Shown: positions 58,929-64,000 of the stretch, in pieces
Layout of the letters: each line of letters opens with the position of its first letter
Numbering within the stretch: position 1 is the first letter of the stretch
Assembly (NCBI RefSeq): GCF_014644435.1
Contig: NZ_BMKR01000011.1
Span: 1 to 64,000 of the forward strand
Length of the DNA: 64,000 nucleotides
Direction: 5' to 3'
Source: Paenibacillus albidus
Lineage (GTDB): Bacteria; Bacillota; Bacilli; Paenibacillales; Paenibacillaceae
Notes under the pieces: generated by a model
Database searches by the model: none
Seen by the model: only the letters and a program-made list of their open reading frames with translations
Told to the model about the DNA's origin: nothing
Program-made: the position numbers and the translations under genes

Positions 58929-59144
58929 AGGGAATTCCTCCTTGGGATTTAAACTATGCTTCGATATTCCATAACATGTTTTACCTTTTGCCTGGACCGC
59001 ACGTCGACTTGCGGCCCTGCCTCTTCCCACCCACTGCTGCCGGCAGCTCCCATGGAGTGGAGATTCCGCTGCATTCTTCGGAATCTTCACTCGCCTACCT
59101 CGCCTCCAGCAATGCCGGTCTCCCGGTTTTGCTGGGGCAAGGAA

Positions 59145-59440
59145 CACAAAAACCCGCCGTCTCTACAAAGAGACGGCGGGTTTCCCCTCCGCGGTACCAC
59201 TCTTTTTGACGCATGGGCAACCTCTTCGGGCTACCCATAGCTGCGTCCAGCTCACTTCCCCGATGCCTATCCGGGAAAGGTCCGATAACGGGGACTTCCG
59301 TAACGGCGTACAATCAACTTCAAGTTCCGCCGCTCTGCTCCCGGGCGAGCTTCAAAGGTTCGGGTGGCTGCGTCGCACCCCCCGCAGCTCTCTGTGCACC
59401 CCTTTCCTTTTACTGTTCCCGTTCATTGCATGTATTCTAT
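59145..59440 (-). promoter_or_regulatory. T-box leader 1 (leucine), proximal to leuA
   Basis: On the - strand: Stem I with AGAGAGCTGCGG, specifier CTC in a GAAGCTCGCC context (CTC at 59347-59349), the T-box motif AGAGTGGTACCGCGGAGG (59186-59205) and an intrinsic terminator (CCCGCCGTCTCT/AGAGACGGCGGG then TTTTT, 59153-59180). Uncharged tRNA-Leu would stabilise the antiterminator. Confidence 0.9.
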
Positions 59441-59445
59441 CCATA

Positions 59446-59800
59446 CCAAAAAGCCTGCCATCTCATTCAAGAGACGACAGGCTGTTCACCCTCGCGGTAC
59501 CACTCTTGTTGATATCCAGGGACCGGCTGATCCTACGCCATCCTTACGATATCCACTCAATAGCCGAATAAAATCCGCCGGACGTTCATGCCACGCCCTG
59601 TGCTTCATGCTTATTCGACCACCCTCTCACGGAGGTTACCCGTAACCATGTGAGGGCAGATTCATATCCTCTCTTGCTCTGAGGATTGCCCGCTTCCATC
59701 GTTCCGCTCCCGGACGAGTTCAGGTTTCCTTCGACTGCGTCGCACCCTACCGCAGCTCTCTTATCCCGGAATTCCCCTACTGCTTCCGCTCATCGCGTTT
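59446..59800 (-). promoter_or_regulatory. T-box leader 2 (leucine), distal
   Basis: A second complete leader with AGAGAGCTGCGG Stem I, specifier CTC in GAACTCGTCC (CTC at 59716-59718), T-box AGAGTGGTACCGCGAGG (about 59489-59506) and terminator (AGCCTGTCGTCTC/GAGATGGCAGGCT then TTTTT, 59446-59484). It precedes leader 1, so transcripts must pass two T-box checkpoints. Confidence 0.9.
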
Positions 59801-59820
59801 TGCTTTGTATAATTGAACTG

Positions 59821-59849
59821 ATTATAACTGGCAGTCCCAGAGCTGTCAA
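59821..59849 (-). promoter_or_regulatory. leuA promoter
   Basis: TTGACA (59844-59849), 17 bases, TATAAT (59821-59826) on the - strand, a perfect sigma-A consensus immediately upstream of T-box leader 2. Confidence 0.9.
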
Positions 59850-59878
59850 TGGGCACCAGTGCAACTTTTCAATAAAGT

Positions 59879-60919
59879 TTACACAGACCACTTCTCCAGC
59901 GAGAAGCCGGGGTCGGCCACCATATCAAGCGGAGTACCCCCATCATGTATCCATTTCACATAGGCGGCAGCTCCGATCATAGCCGCATTATCCGTGCAAT
60001 ATACCGGCGGCGGAATAATCAGCTCAATTCCTTCCGCTTCGCAGCGGGCCGTGAGCAGCGTACGCAAACCGCCATTGGCTGCGACCCCTCCGCACAGCAG
60101 GAGCTGCTTCGCTGCGCTGGATTTCACCGCACGAATAGCCTTCTCTACCAGCACTTCCACGACAGACTCCTGAAAGCCGCGTGCGATGCCCGCTACATCC
60201 GGTGTCAACCCCTTCATCCGGCTCTGGTTCACCACATTGAGCACAGCCGATTTCAGTCCGCTGAAGCTGAAATCATAAGAGTCCGGCTCAAGCCACACCC
60301 GCGGCAGGGGTACAGCCTCTTCCGCCTCGCGGGCCAGGCGGTCTACATGGGGGCCGCCGGGATAAGGAAATCCAAGCGCCCGGGCTACTTTGTCATAAGC
60401 TTCGCCCACCGCATCGTCGCGGGTTCGGCCAATGATCCGGAATTCCCCCTCCCGCTCCATTTGTACAAGCTCGGTATGTCCACCGGATACAACCAGCGTC
60501 ATGCAGGGGTATTTCAACTCCGTTACCAGACGGTTGGCATAAATATGTCCGGCGATATGATGGGTTCCAATCAGCGGCTTACCCCAGGCCAGCGCCAGGC
60601 TTTTGGCTGCAACCACACCTACCAGCAGCGCGCCTACCAGCCCGGGACCCTGAGTCACAGCTATAGCGGTCAGCTCTTCGGGCTCTACGCCTGCCACAGA
60701 CAAAGCTTCCTCTATGACCAGCGTTATAACCTCCACATGCTTGCGGGAAGCCACCTCCGGCACTACGCCGCCGAACGCGCGGTGCGTCTCAATCTGGCTG
60801 GAGATCAAATTGGACAGCACCTCGTTGCCATCCTTGACGACGGCCACCGATGTCTCATCACAGCTCGTCTCAATCGCCAATATAAGTACAGGCTGAGCCG
60901 TACCCTTCTCTCTCTCCAT
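59879..60919 (-). CDS. tsaD: tRNA N6-adenosine threonylcarbamoyltransferase TsaD
   Basis: ATG at 60919 (MEREKGTAQPVLILAIETSC). A 346-residue ASKHA enzyme: ILAIETSCDETSVAVV (13-28), HHIAGHIYANRL metal ligands (120-131), DDAVGEAYDKVARALGFPYPGGP, CTDNAAMIGAAAYVKW at the end. Transfers threonylcarbamoyl to A37 of tRNAs reading ANN codons. Its start overlaps the end of rimI. Formerly gcp. Confidence 0.97.
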   Translation of the reverse strand: MEREKGTAQPVLILAIETSCDETSVAVVKDGNEVLSNLISSQIETHRAFGGVVPEVASRKHVEVITLVIEEALSVAGVEPEELTAIAVTQGPGLVGALLVGVVAAKSLALAWGKPLIGTHHIAGHIYANRLVTELKYPCMTLVVSGGHTELVQMEREGEFRIIGRTRDDAVGEAYDKVARALGFPYPGGPHVDRLAREAEEAVPLPRVWLEPDSYDFSFSGLKSAVLNVVNQSRMKGLTPDVAGIARGFQESVVEVLVEKAIRAVKSSAAKQLLLCGGVAANGGLRTLLTARCEAEGIELIIPPPVYCTDNAAMIGAAAYVKWIHDGGTPLDMVADPGFSLEKWSV

Positions 60920-60921
60920 AT

Positions 60922-61440
60922 CTAGTCCACGCTTCCTTCCCTGTTCCCCGGCTCCACGTAATCGGGCAGATCCGCCCACATAATAAGTGCATCCTCACGG
61001 TTGTCGGAATAATACCCTTTGCGGGTACCGGCTGACCGGAAGCCTTTTTTACGATATAAATTCTGGGCTATTTCATTCGAGACACGCACCTCAAGCGTAA
61101 TAGAATTCATCCCCAAATAAGCCGCCGTCTGCATAAGCTCATCCAACAGCCGTTCCCCCCATTTGCGTCCCCGGTAAGCCTCAAGCAAGGCAATATTGGT
61201 CACATGCGCCTCATCCACAATCGCCCACATTCCGGCATAGCCGATAATATAACCATTCAGCTCCATCACCATGTATTTGGCAAAATGATTATGTGTCAGC
61301 TCATTGCGGAAGGCTTCCTCTGTCCAGGGCATGGTAAAGGCCTCACGCTCAATGACAAGTATCGCCGGAATATCCTCCAACTGCATCAGGCGAAAAACAA
61401 GCCCCGCCCCCTGCTCTCTTAAAGATTCCGCTTCCGTCAT
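60922..61440 (-). CDS. rimI: Ribosomal protein S18 alanine N-acetyltransferase RimI
   Basis: A 172-residue GNAT protein. Acetyl-CoA motif ALLEAYRGRKWGERLLDEL (Q/RxxGxG/A type), NSITLEVRVSNEIAQNLYRKKGFRSAGTRKGYY. The ATG overlaps the tsaB stop (ATGA). Commonly found between tsaB and tsaD. Confidence 0.93.
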   Translation of the reverse strand: MTEAESLREQGAGLVFRLMQLEDIPAILVIEREAFTMPWTEEAFRNELTHNHFAKYMVMELNGYIIGYAGMWAIVDEAHVTNIALLEAYRGRKWGERLLDELMQTAAYLGMNSITLEVRVSNEIAQNLYRKKGFRSAGTRKGYYSDNREDALIMWADLPDYVEPGNREGSVD

Positions 61441-62267
61441 TGTGGTTTCAAGCTCCCTTCGCTGCTCCGGCGCAGATTGGCCTCCGCTTCCGAAAGCTGG
61501 GTATAGTTAGGGATCAGGCTGTGAAGGTCATCACTCCCGGCTTGCAGCTGCTTCTCTCCCAGCAGTCCTGTCCAGCGTCCTTCCAGCTCATAAGGTACTG
61601 TGCGGAAACTCCCCAGTTCCAGCAGCGGGCGCAGCGATTCAGCGCTGCCATGTTGCGCCGTCTCTCCCACGAACCAGAGGACGCGCGGCCGTGCGCCTTG
61701 TGCGGACGCCTGCTCCAGGCGTTCTGCCAGCTGCTGTACCCAGTCCGTCATTAGCCGTATGCCATCGGACACAAGACGGACAGGCGCCTGTTCCTCTCCT
61801 GCCGCTGCGAAAAGAGCCGTATAGACCTGTCCGCGGCGGGCGTCCATCAGCGGAATGATCCAGTCCGGGCCATCTCCGCCGGTTTCCGTGACTGGCAGGG
61901 AACCTTCCGGATTGGCCAAACCCATGCTCAGGCCTCCCCATGCCAGCGCATGCAGGCTCGATATGCCGGCTACCGGCACCTTCCAGGCCCAGGCCAGCGT
62001 TTTGGCTGCAGTAACCGCGATCCGGGTTCCAGTATAAGAACCAGGCCCCACGCCCACAGAAATACCGCCAAGCATAGCGGCGGTGGTTCCGGAAGCCCGG
62101 AGCGCCTCTTCGATAATCGGCAGCAGATGCACCGAATGGTTCCGTTCCCCGGAAGCATTAATCTCATGCAGAATATTCCCGTCCTCCGTCACAGCTACCC
62201 CAAGAGTTGCCGTAGAGGTATCCAGCGCCAAGAACCGCTTACGCGGCTCTTTATTATGATTCGTCAT
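61437..62267 (-). CDS. tsaB: t6A complex subunit TsaB
   Basis: ATG at 62267 (MTNHNKEPRKRFLALDTSTA). A 276-residue ASKHA-fold partner of TsaD: LALDTSTATLGVAVTEDGNIL, NHSVHLLPIIEEALR, ISVGVGPGSYTGTRIAVTAAKTLAWA. It scaffolds the TsaBDE complex. Overlaps tsaE and rimI in the operon. Confidence 0.95.
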   Translation of the reverse strand: MTNHNKEPRKRFLALDTSTATLGVAVTEDGNILHEINASGERNHSVHLLPIIEEALRASGTTAAMLGGISVGVGPGSYTGTRIAVTAAKTLAWAWKVPVAGISSLHALAWGGLSMGLANPEGSLPVTETGGDGPDWIIPLMDARRGQVYTALFAAAGEEQAPVRLVSDGIRLMTDWVQQLAERLEQASAQGARPRVLWFVGETAQHGSAESLRPLLELGSFRTVPYELEGRWTGLLGEKQLQAGSDDLHSLIPNYTQLSEAEANLRRSSEGSLKPQ

Positions 62268-62272
62268 TGTTA

Positions 62273-62755
62273 TTAACCCCACTTCTGGAGCAGCCCCCGG
62301 CAAATCCCGCCATAAGGTTCACCGATTCCGGTCACCGTTATCAAGCGTTCATCCGGCCCGATTGTCTCCATATATATGTGCATATGCCGCGGTGGCATCA
62401 AATCTGCAATAATACTGCTCCACTCCACCAAACAAATGCCTGTCCCATAAAAATACTCATCCAGCCCCAGCTCGTCCGCTTCCTGAAGCGAAATCCGGTA
62501 TACATCCATATGGTACAGCGGCAGTCGTCCTTCATACTCTTTAATAATGGTGAAGGTAGGACTGCTGACCAGGTCCTTGACTCCCAGATGGCGTGCGAAA
62601 CCTTGCGAGAATGCCGTCTTGCCCGCACCCAAATCACCGTCCAGCCCGATCACAAGGCCAGGCGAGGCTGCAGCCGCCAGGGCTGCAGCGAGCAGCTCGG
62701 TATCCTCCGGGCGGTATGAACGGTAAGTAAACACCGTTTCCACATTATGATCCAA
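62273..62755 (-). CDS. tsaE: t6A complex ATPase TsaE
   Basis: A 160-residue P-loop protein. Walker A DLGAGKTAFSQG (about 41-52), SSPTFTIIKEYEG (64-76), LYHMDVYRI, and GICLVEWSS. First gene of the operon; TTG start preceded by GGTGG. The promoter is at 62803-62831. Confidence 0.95.
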   Translation of the reverse strand: MDHNVETVFTYRSYRPEDTELLAAALAAAASPGLVIGLDGDLGAGKTAFSQGFARHLGVKDLVSSPTFTIIKEYEGRLPLYHMDVYRISLQEADELGLDEYFYGTGICLVEWSSIIADLMPPRHMHIYMETIGPDERLITVTGIGEPYGGICRGLLQKWG

Positions 62756-62802
62756 CCCTGTTGACCACCTTTCCCAATAACCCCCGAATTACAATACTTC
62801 TA

Positions 62803-62831
62803 ATTATATCGGTATGAAACTCTCACCGCAA
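62803..62831 (-). promoter_or_regulatory. Promoter of the tsaE operon
   Basis: TTGCGG (62826-62831), 17-base spacer, TATAAT (62803-62808) on the - strand, 47 bases before the tsaE start. Confidence 0.6.
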
Positions 62832-62958
62832 CAACTGTCCTGAACTCCAGACCCTTAACTTTAGGGCTAGCAGGCGGTCCACGCCAAAAAAGGCCACAAC
62901 GCAGCACTGTGCGCATGGCCCCCTGTGTCTGTATTCTGCTTCCTGCTGCACGCTTTGC

Positions 62959-63144
62959 TTACCGGGCTTGCTCCTCCAGCCGGTCCACGGCGATCGTATG
63001 TGTATTGGTTGGCCGGGAACCGACCTGCACCGTCGCCATTCCATTATCCGCATCCACATGCTCAATCCACACCGGCTCCCCGTCCAAATGAACGGCTATG
63101 GTCTCTTTTGACTTATAAATATCCTGGGCCCGCTTTACATCCAT
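62959..63144 (-). CDS. sspH: Small acid-soluble spore protein, H type
   Basis: A 61-residue protein with the SspH pattern: DVKRAQDIYKSKETIAVHLDGEPVWIEHVDADNGMATVQ then VDRLEEQ. H-type SASPs are made in the forespore in spore formers. GGAGA upstream of the ATG. It shows that the host sporulates. Confidence 0.9.
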   Translation of the reverse strand: MDVKRAQDIYKSKETIAVHLDGEPVWIEHVDADNGMATVQVGSRPTNTHTIAVDRLEEQAR

Positions 63145-63168
63145 GGAATTTCATCTCCTCGCGTTGTG

Positions 63169-63354
63169 TTATTCCTCATCGTCTTTTTCCTCGAAAGGCG
63201 GATCACCAATTGTATCCTCCGCATCAAGCCTGCCGGTATCCTCACTGGCCGCAGCTTCCTCAGGGTAAGCCACCACACGCTCCCAATTGACGGCTTCCGC
63301 AGGAATCGCCGGCCCTGTCAAGAGATCGCGCCAACCTTCCATTCCCAGCTCCAT
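63169..63354 (-). CDS. Hypothetical acidic protein
   Basis: ATG at 63354 (MELGMEGWRDLLTGPAIPAE) is preferred as CGGAGGG lies 5 bases upstream; an ATG at 63408 would add 18 residues. The 61-residue product is acidic (DTIGDPPFEEKDDEE). Unknown; divergent from the Ku gene. Confidence 0.55.
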   Translation of the reverse strand: MELGMEGWRDLLTGPAIPAEAVNWERVVAYPEEAAASEDTGRLDAEDTIGDPPFEEKDDEE

Positions 63355-63527
63355 ATTGTCCCTCCGATGGCCGTTTCCTTTTTCACCCGGCATTTTTTGA
63401 CAGGCCATTACCGGTCCGCCTTTATTTTTTCCCACAATTCTCAGAAGATACATCCGGCTAGAAATCCGCCTTCCATCTCATACTAAGCCAAAGCAATCAT
63501 CCGAATTTTTTAAGGAGGCGTTCCCTC

Positions 63528-64000
63528 ATGCACACTGTCTGGAAAGGGGCTATCAGCTTCGGTCTGGTGCATGTACCGGTTAAAATGTTCTCCGCCACGG
63601 AGGACAAGGACATTTCCTTGCGTTACATCCATAGAGAATGCGGCAGTCCGCTTTCTTATGTGCGCAAATGTCCCGTATGCGACAAAGAAGTGGCCTGGGA
63701 AGAAATCGGCAAAGGCTATGAGTATGAAAAGGGAAAATTTGTGGTGTTTGATAAAGAAGAGCTGGACCAGCTGACTGAGGAGAGCAGCAAAAGCATAACC
63801 ATTCTAGATTTTGTGGATTTGACGGAGATTGACCCGATTTATTTCCAGAAAACGTATTACCTGTCCCCGGACCAAGCCGGCGCGGGAGCGTACCGGCTGT
63901 TGATGGAAGCGATGCGGCAGACCGGAAAAATCGGCATTGCCAAAATCTCAATCCGCTCCAAAAGCAGTCTTGCGGCGATTCGGGTGCTTGAGGAATGTCT
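63528..64000 (+). CDS. ku: Ku protein, bacterial NHEJ (partial)
   Basis: ATG at 63528 (MHTVWKGAISFGLVHVPVKM), AAGGAGG upstream. The visible 157 residues carry the Ku beta-barrel start: ISFGLVHVPVKMFSATEDKDISLRYIHRECGSPLSYVRKCPVC (the two cysteine pairs are usual), ESSKSITILDFVDLTEIDPIYFQKTYYLSPDQ. Binds broken DNA ends with LigD. Runs off the right edge. Confidence 0.97.
   Translation, partial: MHTVWKGAISFGLVHVPVKMFSATEDKDISLRYIHRECGSPLSYVRKCPVCDKEVAWEEIGKGYEYEKGKFVVFDKEELDQLTEESSKSITILDFVDLTEIDPIYFQKTYYLSPDQAGAGAYRLLMEAMRQTGKIGIAKISIRSKSSLAAIRVLEEC

Overview
The window is about 49 kb of prophage followed by about 15 kb of host chromosome. The host side (groES-groEL, tatA-tatC, mogA, moaC, a folate cyclo-ligase, a YdiF-type ABC-F ATPase, leuA, tsaD-rimI-tsaB-tsaE, an H-type small acid-soluble spore protein and a Ku protein) is a Gram-positive spore former. 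Its gene order matches the ydiB-ydiF/moaC/tat/groESL neighbourhood of Bacillus subtilis, with changes that suggest Paenibacillus or a close relative. This is inference from gene content and order; I ran no search.

Prophage, right to left. The integrase (48010-49275) abuts the groEL terminator, so the right attachment site should lie at about 49276-49354. A lysogeny module follows on the + strand: a short XRE repressor, a membrane protein and an ImmA-type metallopeptidase. It faces a Cro-like gene across an array of TTACC(N5)GGTAA operators. One operator exactly fills the spacer of a perfect TTGACA-17-TATAAT promoter. From there nearly everything is on the - strand: small early genes, a structured RNA with a tRNA-like 3' end (43630-43921), a recombination set (Rad50/SbcC-like ATPase, RecT, MBL-fold hydrolase), replication genes (initiator carrying iterons, helicase loader, DnaB), RusA, regulators (including an ArpU-like protein) and an orphan ParB-methyltransferase.

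The late region follows the PBSX/skin order of contractile-tailed phages: terminase small and large subunits, portal, minor head protein, XkdF-type protease/scaffold, capsid, connectors, sheath, tube, frameshifted tail chaperone, tape measure, LysM-region and baseplate proteins, tail fibre, and two holin-type proteins. The endolysin and the left attachment site must lie left of base 1.

AT-rich accessory genes (morons) sit between the structural genes, usually with their own terminator and in one case a clear promoter: a VOC-fold protein (15600-15995), an unknown (20306-20878), a secreted protein (25638-26156), and an unknown next to a second secreted protein (29892-31199). A small + strand island (32874-33390) interrupts the early operon.

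Host region. groESL has a CIRCE element and a sigma-A promoter. tatA and tatC are separated by a strong hairpin. Between ydiF and leuA there is a cluster of DnaA boxes. leuA has two tandem leucine T-box leaders behind one perfect promoter. tsaE-tsaB-rimI-tsaD form an overlapping operon for the t6A tRNA modification.

The most interesting items are the tRNA-like structured RNA, the iterons that occupy all three reading frames of the initiator gene, the operator/promoter architecture, the Rad50-RecT-MBL module, and the DnaA-box cluster.
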